Source of the DNA: Bufo bufo
Lineage: Eukaryota > Chordata > Amphibia > Anura > Bufonidae
Length of the DNA: 64,000 nt
NCBI RefSeq assembly: GCF_905171765.1
Contig: NC_053390.1
Coordinates: forward strand, 215,332,927-215,396,926
Direction of reading: 5' to 3'
In this document: piece after piece, positions 1-10,700 of the stretch
How the letters are laid out: each line of letters opens with the position of its first letter
Numbering within the stretch: the stretch's first letter is position 1
Translations under genes and position numbers: made by a program
The notes under the pieces: generated by a model
What the model was told of the DNA's origin: nothing
Database searches by the model: none
The model's input: the letters and a program-made list of their open reading frames with translations, nothing else

Positions 1-436
1 ATAATAAAAAGAACAGTTTATTTGAAGGGACTTGTGTGCCTCATGGCTGTTTTCACGTACTGGTTTCCATAATTATTTTTCTTCTTTAAAATGTTAATAT
101 GTGGACATTGATGTGAATGCTTATTTGGACTCAAAATACACACAGAACAAGAGGAAACCTCCGGACCACAGAACAGGAAGTCTTATCATGGTAACACCAG
201 AAAATCTGTTTATCCTAGACTTGTAAATTCAGGTCCTGATAACCTGACATGGAAAGAAGCCATTTCTTTGATTAGTGGGGTGTTCATTTAATACTGCTTT
301 GGCTTTTCCTTAAATAATAATAGCAAGGTGCATACTGTATAACAGAACAATTTATATAATGGAATTGTTAATGCGCAGTATCCTTCCTCTGATTACATTA
401 TATAGTAAGATCCTTTGGCAATAAAGAATATGTGTA
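1..436. other. AT-rich intronic sequence, nothing recognised
   Basis: No coding exon, repeat terminus or RNA was recognised. Presumed to be intron of KNTC1, because exon a (7634) starts inside the gene. Confidence 0.5.
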
Positions 437-1306
437 CCGTATTTTTCGCCCTCTAAGACAAACCTAGGTTTTAGAGGAGGACAATAAGAAAAAAAATATT
501 TCTCGCCCATATTCATTGGGGGACACCGGAACCATGGGTATAGTTATGTCCTCTAGGAGGCGTTGACACTAGGTAGAAGCTGTTAGCCCCTCCCCTGGCA
601 GCTATACCCCCTCCAGCCTGGAGAGAGAGCTTCAGTTTTTTCTAGTGTCAATAGGAGGCAAGACAAGGTGGACCAGGGCAGCCTCGCTCCCCTGCATCCC
701 GCCGGTGGAAGCGTCACCCATCCAAGTCCCTCTTCCTGTGTCCTGCCACTACAGTGCCAGTAACTGAAGGGGTGATCCTGCTGGAGAAGAGGAAGGGTGA
801 AGATGGCGGCAGGACAGATAAGTAATGCCTGCTCCCGGCCTTCGACCCCCCCTCCCTCCCTCCCCCCCAGAAGCGGCACTTTCTGGTCTTCTGCGTGACT
901 CTACCGGCGGGGGATGATCTTTATTAGACATCTTTGAGCCTGCCATCTGCAGGGGTTCCACTGTGAACAGACGGAGTATATTCGGAAGGAGGGGGCGGGA
1001 CCTATCTCGGGCGCGCCGATCCAGACGCATACCTCCCACTTACAGGACGGGCGGCGCTCCACATCGGTGGGCAGCCTGCTGGCGGAGCACCGTCGCAACT
1101 ATACAGGCGCTGCGGCGGTTACGGATTCCCGCCACAGCGCTCAGGAAGCTCTTCTCAGGGGACATCCTCCTACGGCGGCGCTCGCTCCTGGCTCTGGTAG
1201 AAACTGTTGTCTCCTCTCCTTAGGTCACTTATGATCTCCCTCGGGTTTTTCTTCTCCTGGGGACATGCCGTCTGAAGGAGAGGTAGAGAATTAGAGAATT
1301 CTGATT

Positions 1307-2220
1307 TTGGACATGGATACGGTGAAGCCTTGCAAGTTGGCCTCCACTGTAGATAGCCTCATTGCTGCCATCCGTGACCGTGAAGGTGGCAGCAATCCCG
1401 TCCCCTGCGGGACCCTGAGCGGGCGGCCGCCTTCTCCCAGGCCATTCAGTCCCTCCTGGACCGAGGAGTCATCTCTCCTGTTCCCCCAGCAGAGAGGTTC
1501 GTGTGGTTCTACTCAAACCTTTTTTGTATTCCCCAAAAAGGAGGGCTCTGTGCGCCCAATCCTGGACCTCAAACTGCTGAACAGGTTCCTCCGTCTCCAG
1601 CGGTTTCAGATGGAATCCCTTTGTTCCGTAATTTGCTTCTTTAGAACGGGGGGAATTCCTTTCGGCTGTAGATATCAAGGACACATACCTTCACGTCCCG
1701 ATCGCGCAGAGTCATCAGCGCTTCCTGAGGTTTGCAATTGGAGACTATCATTACCAGTTTGTCGCACTCCCGTTCGGGCTGTCGACTGCACCTCGGGTCT
1801 TCACATAAATTCTCTTCTCGCCCTGCTCCGTTCCCGAGGCATCTTCCTTATGCATTATCTGGACGACATCCTCATCAAGGGTCACTCTTTCGCTCAGGCG
1901 TCGAGCAACGTAAGATCACGCTGGAAGCCCTTGCACGTTTCGGGTGGCTGACTCATCTCTGACTCCCTCCAGGCAACTGGTCTTTCTGGGTATGCTTCTG
2001 GACACGGAAGCGGCACAAGTTCGCCTTCCTACAGACAAGTGACTAGCCTTACACCGCTCGGTGAGGGTTGTTCTCGACTGCAGGCTTCCGTCCATTCGCC
2101 TCTGCATGAAGACATTGGGGAAGATGGTCGCCTGTTTCAAGGCGATTCCCTTTGCACAGTTCCACTCTCGCACGTTCCAGAGAGCGATCCTGTCCTCCTG
2201 AAACAAATCATCTGAGATTC
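1307..2220 (+). pseudogene. DIRS copy 1 gag remnant and reverse transcriptase
   Basis: The frame opening at 1307 gives a gag-like VDSLIAAIRD and then, after a deletion, RT motifs EGSVRPILDLKLLNRFL and QRFQMESL. After frameshifts the catalytic YLDDILIK lies around 1855-1880. The RT finger and palm are split across at least two frames, so it is dead. Confidence 0.82.
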
Positions 2221-2322
2221 TGGACTGTCCCATCCGCCTCTCTCCTCTAGTGAGGTTGTCCCTCTGTTGGTGGCTGTCGGTTCCACTTCTGGGAAGGGCC
2301 TTCCTTCCAATATCCTGGACGT

Positions 2323-3165
2323 TTGTTCCCTCCCAGGAGAGTCCAAGGCACATGGTCTCGGTCGGAGTCCAAGCTTCCGATCAATATCCTGGAGCTCAGG
2401 GCGATTCTTTTATTCCTTTGGCACTGGACCCACCTCCTGAGGGGTCGCCCGGTCAGAGTCCAGTCGGACAACGCCACGGCCCTGGCGTACGTCAACCACC
2501 AGGGGAAAACACGCAGCTTCGCAGTGATGCAGGAGTCTGCCAAAATCTTACGATGGGCCGAGGCCCACGTACCGGCGATTTCAGCAATCTACATTCCAGG
2601 TGTGGAGAACTGGACTGCGGACTTCCTCAGCAGGATGACAATAGATCCGGGCGAGTGGTCCCTCCACCCGGAGGTGTTCGAGACGATCTGTCTACGTTTG
2701 GGTCACCCGGACGTTGACTTGATGGCCTCAAAACTCAATCGGAAACTTCCCACCTTCCTCTCCCGAGCAAGAGATCTGGAAGCTTGCGGCGTGGACGCCC
2801 TGATCTTCCCTTGGCAGGGGTTCTCCTTCCTTTACATGTTTCCTCCCCCTCCTACCCAGGGTTCTATGGAAAATCAGGATGGAGGGCATTCCGACGATCC
2901 TAGTCGCTCCGGATTGGCCCCATCGCGCGTGGTACGCAGACCTCGTTCTCCTTCTAGGAGACGTTCCTTGGTCACTGCCACTCAGAGACAACCTTCTTTC
3001 GCAGGGACCGGTCTTCCATCAGCATTTAAGGTTTCTTCGTTTGACGGTGTGGCTATTGAAACCGCCATTCGGACGCGAAGAGGTTTTTCGGCGGATGTCA
3101 TCCGCACTATGATTCAGGCCAGGAAGCCTGCATCGTCAAGGATCTATTACAAGACCTGGAGGTCC
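2323..3165 (+). pseudogene. DIRS copy 1 RNase H and linker region
   Basis: RNase H landmarks in one frame: LPINILELRA, VRVQSDNATALAYVNHQG and WTADFLSR. These are followed by the conserved DIRS segment VDLMASKLNRKLPTFLSRA between RNase H and recombinase. In some DIRS elements a methyltransferase-like domain has been reported in this interval; I see no clear catalytic motif for that here. Frameshifts appear after about 2850. Confidence 0.8.
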
Positions 3166-3664
3166 TTCCTGGGTTTCTGTGAACATTCCCCCACTTCGTT
3201 TTTCTCTCCCCATGGTCCTGTCCTTTCTTCAATCAGGGTTGGACCTTGGTCTGGCCCTTAGTTCTTTGAAGGGTCAGGTGTCAGCGCTTTCTATTCTTTT
3301 CCAGCGCCCTCTAGCCCCCCTGGGACCTATAAGAACCTTCCTTCAGGGAGTGGCACATACGGTTCCTCCGTACTGTCCTCCTTTACCACCTTGGGGTCTG
3401 AATTTAGTCCTCTCAGCGCTCCAAGCTTCCCCCTTTGAGCCCTTGCGGGAGATTTCACTCAGACTCCTGTCCTGGAAGGTAGTTGTCACAGCCACTATCT
3501 CTGGCTGTGACCTTCCGTCCTTGCTTGTTCGGCGCTCCTCGCTGCAGTTTCGTTTGTGTGTTCTTTGTGATTCTTTATGGGTTAACTCACCTGTGTTCCT
3601 ATCTGGAGTTAATCCTCTCTGTCTGCTCCATGGGTGTGGCCTCTCTGCTGCACCCATGGAGCCT

Positions 3665-3673
3665 GTATATAAG
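3665..3673 (+). promoter_or_regulatory. TATA-like box in left arm of palindromic insertion
   Basis: gtatataag sits about 180 bp inside the element. The same box occurs in the inverted right arm, where it is split by the nested MITE at 4563-5020. Promoter activity is inferred. Confidence 0.4.
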
Positions 3674-4330
3674 GCTGAGGTTTCCTCAGTTCTGGGTCAG
3701 CTCTCCTGGTGTGTGTTGTCTTGTCCTGCTCCTAGTTTGTACTCACTCTCCCATGCTGCTGACCCATGGGATACGTGTCTGTCTGTGCCCTGTGGGTTTC
3801 CTACTTGTTCATTGCCATCTTCTTTCCTGTGTTTCTGTTATCTGTTCTGCCAGTTATGTTTGAGTCACCTTGTGTGTATTCATATGTCTCTGTTCAGCAA
3901 GCCCTTGCTGCAGCGTGCCTTGCTGCAGAGTGCTATGGGCAAGGCCACGCAGTATACCACTGGTGGAGCTAGTACTTCTCTGCTTATTGCCACTCCTGTT
4001 CCCTTGCGTGAACTCCTGCTTGTGTTTTTAGTTGCCTGCTTGTATTTGTCTGTTATGTTTGCCTATGTACCGTCTGTTCCTTCTGGTACCTGTTGTCCGT
4101 TTGCTCCTGTTGTCACTGTCTAGTTCACGCTCCAGAGTGGACCCTGGCAACTCCCTGCGGCAAAGCCTAACCCTACCATCTGGGGCCCTAGTAAATACCA
4201 GGAGTTGCTTAGTCACGCCCCTCTGGAGTATTACTAGACAGTGGCGCAGTGGGGGTTTTCCTCCCACTGTGCGGACGGTACATAGAGCTCTCAATTTCCC
4301 TGTGTTTCCCTCCTAGGATTCTGTTTGTGC

Positions 4331-4336
4331 AATAAA
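4331..4336 (+). promoter_or_regulatory. Polyadenylation-type signal AATAAA in palindromic insertion
   Basis: AATAAA followed by a GT-rich stretch (ctttgttgtgactgt), as in an LTR R region. It lies about 660 bp downstream of the left-arm TATA box. Confidence 0.4.
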
Positions 4337-4562
4337 CTTTGTTGTGACTGTACCGCATTGCTGTATGTTTTTGCTTGCCGACGCGGAGGTCTCTCCTGGG
4401 ACCTCCAACTCGTGACTGAATGAACAAGTAGGAAACCCACAGGGCACAGACAGACACGGATCCCATGGGTCATCAGCATGGGAGAGTGAGTACAAACTAG
4501 GAGCAGGACAAGACAAGACACACCAGGAGAGCTGACCCAGAACTGAGGAAACCTCAGCCTTA

Positions 4563-5020
4563 GGCCTCTTTCACACTACCGTTTTTTTTTTCCGTTTTGC
4601 GGGCCGTTTTTTGGCGTTCCGTATACGGAACTATTAATTTCCATGGGTCCGCAAAAAAGACTGAATGTACTCCGTATGCATTCCGTTTCCGTATCTCCGT
4701 TCCGTGCAAAAATAGAACATGTTCTATATTTGGCCGCAAATCACGTTCCGTGGCTCCATTAAAGTCAATTGGTCCGCAAAAAAAAATGGAATGCATACGG
4801 AAATGCATCCGTATGTCTTCCATATCCGTTCCGTTTTTTGCGGAACCATCTATTGAAAATGTTATGCCCAGCCCAATTTGTTCTATGTAATTACTGTATA
4901 TGCCATACGGAAAAACGTAACCGAAACGGAAACACAATGGAAACAAAAAACGGAACAACGGATCTGTAAAAAAACGGACCGCAAACAATGAAATAGTCAT
5001 ACAGTCGTGTGAAAGAGGCC
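4563..5020. mobile_element. PIF/Harbinger-type MITE, TTA target duplication
   Basis: Terminal inverted repeats GGCCTCTTTCACAC / GTGTGAAAGAGGCC flanked by TTA at 4560-4562 and 5021-5023. It interrupts the right arm of the palindromic insertion, and removing it plus one TTA restores that arm. The interior is a CCGTAT/GCAAAA-rich inverted region without coding capacity. Confidence 0.82.
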
Positions 5021-5865
5021 TTATATACAGGTTCCATGGGTGCAGCAGAGAGGCCACACCCATGGAGCAGACAGAGAGGATTAACTCCAGATATGAACAC
5101 AGGGAAGTTAACCCATAAAGAATCACAAAACACACAGAAACGAAACTGCAGCTAGGAGCTCCGAACGAGCAAGGACGGAAGGTCACAGCCAGAGATAGTG
5201 GCTGTGACAGTAGTTTTCCTTGTAGCTATCGCATCCATCAGACGGGTGTCCGAGTTGCCGGCGCTCTCTTGCAGAGAACCCTTCCTGGTTCTTCATAAGG
5301 ATAAGGCGGTTCTCCAGCCCGTTCCTTCCTTTCTCCCAAAGATGGTAACTGACTTCCATATCAACGAGGAAATTGTCCTTCCCTCTCTGTGTCCCTTTCC
5401 TTCACACCCTAAAGAAATGGAGTTGAACCATTTAGATGTTGTCAGAGCTCTGAGGATTTATTTAGCAGCCTCCGTCCCTCCAGGCGTACAGACTCCCTTT
5501 TTGTCATTCCGTAGGGTCCTCGCAAGGGATTGGCGGCCTCCAAGGTGGCAATCGCACGTTGGATTCGGGCTGCAATTGCGGAGGCATACCGCGCCCGGGG
5601 CAGGGTTCCGCCCTTAGGTGTCAATGCTCACTCCACCAGAGCGGTGGGCGCATCTCTGGCTCGGAGGAATCGCGCTTCGGCTACTTGGTCCTCCTTACAC
5701 ACATTCACAAAATTTTACCAGGTGTATACTTATGCATCAGCGGACGCTCCCTTGGGCCGCGTGGTCTTGCAGGCAGCAGTTTCTTAGATGCCTTCAGGGA
5801 CGCTTGCTCCATGGGTCTGGTGGTTTTTTTCCTTCCCTGTGGACTGCTTTTGGACGTCCCACGGA

Positions 5866-6035
5866 TCTGTGGATGGCACTGTTATGGGGGGGGGAACTCT
5901 GGATGGATGACACTGTTATGGAGGGGAAATCTGTGGATGACACATATATAGCATCTTATGCTATATATGTGTCATCCACAGATATTCCCCCCCCCCCCCC
6001 CACCAGTAACAGTCTCATCCACAGATTTCCCCCCC
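5866..6035. repeat. Minisatellite with orientation switch and cruciform
   Basis: Two to three units of atctgtggatggcactgtta are followed by the same unit in reverse orientation. They meet at an inverted repeat (about 5931-5983, ctgtggatgacacatatata and its complement around gcatcttatgc). The unit is the one forming the array at 8880-9592. Confidence 0.75.
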
Positions 6036-6146
6036 CCATAAGTGTCCTTGTGTAAAATGGTGAGGGGGCCGGCATCTTGTGTTGTAATGGCAGCGGGGCC
6101 TGGTGCAGTCACTGTATTCTATTAAACCGGGCCCCGCTCACTGTAG

Positions 6147-6630
6147 TTTTTTTTTTTTTTTTGAACAATAGTTTTTATTAACATTTTCAACAGTAGGTTA
6201 CAAATGAATGCATTCAGTCACATGTAAAAAGTTATAGTACATGAATAATTAAGGCACTTATAGAAGCTGATAATGCAGTATAGAATTACACATCATAAAG
6301 CAATTAGCATAATATTATGAGTAAATTAGGATAAACAGGTACATAGATGCGAGCAAGTATACTGGTATAATAGATAGTTTTACAGTCTAATGAATGCATT
6401 GAGGGGGATGTTGCATTTAGCGTCGTCCAGCCAAACTTCCCAATTTTTTAGGAATACAGTCTTAGAATTCCTAGCCGATGCCCATAGGCCCTCATATAAG
6501 CAATTATTATCTAGTGTTCTAAAAATTCTATTAATGTTAGGTAAGGAAACTGTAGTTTTAATAGGTAACGGGTAGGCATGGGCGCTGTTTTAAACTATAG
6601 TAATCCTCTGCAGCATAGAGAAATCCATGT
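6147..6630 (-). mobile_element. 5'-truncated LINE insertion (minus strand, oligo-T at 6147)
   Basis: On the minus strand this ends ...gttaataaaaactattgttc followed by poly(A), typical of a LINE 3' end. A short minus-strand stretch (KNWEVWLDDAKCNIP) resembles the end of an ORF2 but I cannot name the family. The 5' border near 6630 is approximate. Confidence 0.5.
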
Positions 6631-6966
6631 AGTACGGTACTCACTTGAAACTCCTGTAGGGGGGCGGTGACAGCGTAACGTCATTCACTACGTCACACGC
6701 CTGCTCCTCCCACTTTATGAATGAAGCAGGAACGTGACGTAGTAAATGACGTATAGTGTATTACTGTAGTGCAGCGGCGGCATGTAGCGCACGGCGTCAT
6801 AGCAACCAATGACGCCGTGCGCTCCTGCTCTGAACAGGAATCCAGCCCGGCAGAACACGGCCGTGTGCATTCGGCCTAAATGGCAGTATTCGCCCCATAA
6901 GACCCACTGCCATTTCCCCCCCACTTTTGGGGGGGGGGGGTGCGTCTTATAGGGCGAAAAATGCGG

Positions 6967-7633
6967 TAATCCCTTATAATTTTTGTTCAAATAGACATTC
7001 AAGTTAACATTTTATTCCTTAGCTACTTTTGTTATACTTATAATGTAAATTTTGAGGGGTTTTGTTGCATCAACATCCTTGTTTATGAAGTCAGCTGTAA
7101 TTATTATTATAATTTTTTTTTTATTATTATTACCTTTTTTTCTCCAATCGTCCGTTCTGGATTGTTGTCACATGACCATATCAATGCAACCCTTTTTTAT
7201 TTCCTGTGATGTTATGGCCACTGGTGTGTCAAAGCATTGATAGGGGAGTGTCTATGTAACTCTGGGTGGCAGGAGCTATAAACTAGAGGTACTGGCACTG
7301 TGACAGAGAAAAAAGTGCATAATGGGTTTGGCTGGATACAGCGACAGGAAGTGCTACATATAGGATGTAAACCAGAGTGATTGCTTTACTTGGTCAAAAT
7401 GGGCCGAGAGTTTAAATTGAAATTAAAGATGTACATGAGGTGAGCAACTACAAGGGCATATCTCTTAAAATCCATAGTGATCTGGGAAAATCCCCATAAA
7501 ATACATTCTCATGTAGATTAAATAAAATGATCTTGCATTTTAAACCTGGAGATGCCCAATATTTGCCCAGTACTTACTGTTTTACATGATACAAACCTGT
7601 ATACCTTCAAGTAATGAAATGTTTATTTTGCAG
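6967..7633 (+). other. KNTC1 intron sequence, no element recognised
   Basis: AT-rich with a T/A tract at 7095-7140. No exon-like frame with splice sites and no terminal repeats were recognised until the acceptor of exon a. Confidence 0.5.
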
Positions 7634-7743
7634 ATTTCTTTCCAGTCTGCCTTTAGACAAGACTCTCAACAGAAGAAAGAGCTTGTTTCTACTTTAGTTC
7701 AAAACTCACATGTGGATACAGATCTTATTTTGAAGTATTGCAG
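7634..7743 (+). CDS. KNTC1: KNTC1 exon a (first in window)
   Basis: Acceptor ttttgcag, donor gtaaat. It starts in phase 0 with ISFQSAFRQDSQ and ends with two bases (AG) of a split Ser codon completed by the next exon. Confidence 0.88.
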
Positions 7744-10700
7744 GTAAATACTTGATCAGAATACAAGGATTACTTTTGATTTTATGAATAAATGTACAAA
7801 TTGTATTTTTGGTTTATGTTTTGCAGCACATTTATGCTGGACTCTGATGCTGCCCTTCAGCTTTACATAGAAACTCTACTTCTTTCTGGCTCAAGTTGGA
7901 AGAATAGCCATGGTGGCTGTATTGTGGATCCTGGCCAACATGCTCAGCTGGTAGCAAAAGCAAAAAAGATCATTCCTCTGCTAAATAGTACCCAAGACCT
8001 TGTTGTTAGTCTTAGTGGAATTCTACATAAGGTAAAATAAAATGCACCCACTATGGAACTGTTGTACTGCCATGAATACCCAGACTTCATATGTTTTGGT
8101 AAAAGAACAACAGGATTTAGAGAATGGTGGGTAGTAGCCTCAGTCAAATGTACAGTGTTTATTGAAGACATTTTTGGTTTGTATGTTCCTGAAACATTGA
8201 TTATCTTATATTAATAATATTTAATGCTGTTCTACTGCATACTAAGGTTCCAGAGGTCAGAGCCCCAGTATCCTAAAGGGGACCTGTCACCTCTACTATG
8301 CTACCCTCACTGAGCGTTTCTAAATGTTCATTATGTTAACCCAAACATATAAATTACACTTTTAATTTCATTTGCAGACGAATTCAATAGGTTTTATGCA
8401 TTTTTGAACTTCCCGCCTTTTATGCAAATTAACCTAAGAGTCATATCTTACTTGTGTGACCAGAAGTCATATTTTAAAGCTTTGACTCATCTCAGGTTAA
8501 TTTGCATATGTATCAAATCGTTTTTTTTACACAATAAAAGCACACAGAGCTATGGGGACTGGGTATTGTGGATGTGCTAGCGGACATCTAGCAGCCGATG
8601 TCCTCAGCTCTATATCCAAAATCCAGGTGACAGGTTCCCTTTAATGATGATACACCATTATTTTTCACGCATGGTTGCTAGGTGACAGTCTATTCACTGT
8701 ATTATTTTCCCTTATAACATGGTTATAAGGGAAAATAATAGCATTCTGAATACAGAATGCTTAGTAGGTGATCAATTGAGGGTTAAAAAAAAAATAAAAA
8801 AAATTAACTCACCTTCTCCTCTTGTTCGCGTTGTTCCCGGTCTCTTCTTTACTTCTTTAATGATGAACTACCGGCTAGGACCTTTGGTGACAACAGATCC
8901 CCCTCCCATAACAGTGCCATCCACAGATCCCCCCTTCCCCATAACGGTGCCATCCACAGACCCCCCCCTTCCCCATAACGGTGCCATCCACAGACCCCCC
9001 CCCCCCCTTCCCCATAACGGTGCCATCCACAGACCCCCCTCCCCATAACAGTGCCATCCACAGACCCCCCTCCCCATAACAGTGCCATCCACAGACCCCC
9101 CCCCTCCCCATAACAGTGCCATCCACAGACCCCCCCCTCCCCATAACAGTGCCATCCACAGATCCCCCCTCCCCATAACAGTGCCATCCACAGATCCCCC
9201 TCCACATAACAGTGCACAGATCCCCTTCATAACAGTGCCATCCACAGATCCCCTTCATAACAGTGCCATCCCCAGATCCCCCTCCATAACAGTGCCATCC
9301 CCAGATCCCCCTACATAACAGTGCCATCCCCAGATCCCCCTCCATAACAGTGCCATCCCCAGATCCCCCTCCATAACAGTGCCATCCCCAGATCCCCCTC
9401 CATAACAGTGCCATCCCCAGATCCCCCTCCATAACAGTGTCATCCCCAGATCCCCCTCCATAACAGTGTCATCCCCAGATCCCCCTCCATAACAGTGTCA
9501 TCCCCAGATCCCCCTCCATAACAGTGTCATCCCCAGATCCCCCTCCATAACAGTGTCATCCCCAGATCCCCCTCCATAACAGTGCCATCCACAATTTGTT
9601 TTGATATGGCCTTTGAACATAATAAACCCCTTTTTTTTTTTTGTCTTTTTTTTTTTCCCCGATTAATCAATGAACTTATCGACAACTAATCGATTATTAA
9701 AATAATCGTTAGCTGCAGCCCTAGACTTATCCCCCTCACATCGCTGGCATAGGCTTCAGTGGGTACTGTATAAGTACTGCCTGCCATCACAACAGAAAGG
9801 TCTCTCTACACTATGCGAGGGCAGCATAGTGCAACTGACAGATTCCCTTTAAGTGGGCATCAGACAAATTGTAATCCTTGAAAACTCCTTTAATTATCTA
9901 GAAACTCATATGATATTGACTCATATGAGCCATGTTGACTCACTATAAATATGGCTGTAATCTCAAGTGAAAACAATGGTGGTTCTTTGTCACACTATTA
10001 AAAAAAAAAAACATGTAAAAACATTCTTATTTTAGCTGGAGCCTTATGATTATGAGACTATTGACGGAACCTTGCAAGTGATACTTGCTGCAGATGAGAA
10101 GAATACCAATATACAACTGAGCCAGGTAATATAAAAAAACATTGACAGTGTTTAACATCACTTTTAAATATTAAGTGCATTAGTAACAGTACTGGACAGT
10201 ATATGTTACATGGTGTGTATGTTCACTAGCAGAGTTTCATAGTAATAAGGGTATATTCACATCTGCATTGGAGGTCTGTTCGGCTCCATTGGTTTCTGTT
10301 ATGTGCTAAATTTGGGAACTCTGTTGGAGCAATACAGTGGAAATAACTAGCAGTGATGTGAATATGGCCTTAATCTATCATTTTTGATAGACAAATACTA
10401 CTGGTTAAATGGACACAGTCAGTCTTTGTGGAAAGTATTCAGTAACTGTTTACTAGAAAATGCTGAATCAAAGAATATCCCCAAGCTCCGCATTTCCCCT
10501 CTGTCATATGCTGCTCTCAGGTGGGGTGGCTAAAGAAACCTCACATATCCTATTTACTGAATTTATAGACGAGATAATTGAAGTATTTTACAACCCAAAT
10601 AGATAACATTTACAGTACTTTTTAGGTTATATGGCTCTTTGAAAATGTCTGTGGATACATTAAAATCAAATGCATTCTCAAATTATACAACTTTTACTGT

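Larger units (their letters stand above)
3484..5209. mobile_element. Palindromic LTR-like insertion, TGTCACAGCC ends, 5-bp target duplication
   Basis: Inserted in the DIRS recombinase, flanked by GTAGT at 3479-3483 and 5210-5214; skipping it restores the uninterrupted DIRS reading. The outer ~327 bp (3484-3810) return inverted at about 4411-5209 with only scattered mismatches, once a nested MITE (4563-5020) is removed. Each arm starts with a 27-bp near-palindrome (gtcacagcc...ggctgtgac) and contains tatataaggc, a TATA-like box. The unique middle (about 3811-4410) contains AATAAA at 4331. TG...CA ends, a 5-bp duplication, TATA and polyA signal look like an LTR joined head-to-head with part of an inverted copy. 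A foldback DNA transposon is the alternative. No protein is encoded. Confidence 0.72.
3166..5787 (+). pseudogene. DIRS copy 1 tyrosine recombinase, split by insertion
   Basis: The N-terminal part (LGLALSSLKGQVSALSILF, LRLLSWKVV) lies upstream of 3484. The catalytic part resumes after 5214 with the first-arginine box (SIRRVSELPALS) and, after a frameshift near 5520, the HxxR box HSTRAVGAS and tyrosine motif TFTKFY at 5700-5720. All four landmark positions are still visible, but the frame is broken. Confidence 0.85.
498..5865 (+). mobile_element. DIRS-type tyrosine-recombinase retrotransposon, copy 1, decayed
   Basis: Begins with the terminal repeat shared by all DIRS copies here (atttctcgc, then cattgggggacac near 513). 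Order: short gag remnant, reverse transcriptase, RNase H, tyrosine recombinase. Most of gag is missing: a VDSLIAAIRD gag block near 1340 runs directly into RT-linker sequence. The recombinase is interrupted at 3484-5209 by a palindromic insertion. The 3' inverted repeat is absent; DIRS homology stops near 5865 at a cccacgg sequence and a minisatellite begins. DIRS elements integrate by tyrosine recombinase and make no target duplication; none is seen. Confidence 0.88.
437..6966. mobile_element. MITE split by DIRS copy 1 (ends CCGTATTTTTCGCC)
   Basis: The left end at 437 (CCGTATTTTTCGCCCTCTAA, preceded by TA) is mirrored at 6937-6966 by tgcgtcttatagggcgaaaa followed by atgcgg and TA. The two halves (437-497 and about 6875-6966) read as one small inverted-repeat element with a TA target duplication. 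They are now separated by the DIRS element, a minisatellite and a LINE tail. The TA site suggests a Tc1/mariner-type MITE; this family name is inference. Confidence 0.6.

Noticed and set aside
3179..4123. 314-codon open frame after the DIRS RNase H
   Set aside because: Only its first third is DIRS recombinase; the rest is chance reading through the palindromic insertion.
1..7633. Possible upstream KNTC1 exons
   Set aside because: No frame with splice sites and KNTC1-like sequence was found; all coding-like stretches are DIRS or LINE.
8849..9461. Several open frames of 68-185 codons on both strands
   Set aside because: They are translations of the ~29-bp minisatellite; period and composition explain the lack of stops.
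8880..9592. CRISPR-like regular direct repeats
   Set aside because: No unique spacers between repeats, vertebrate context and no cas genes; it is a minisatellite.
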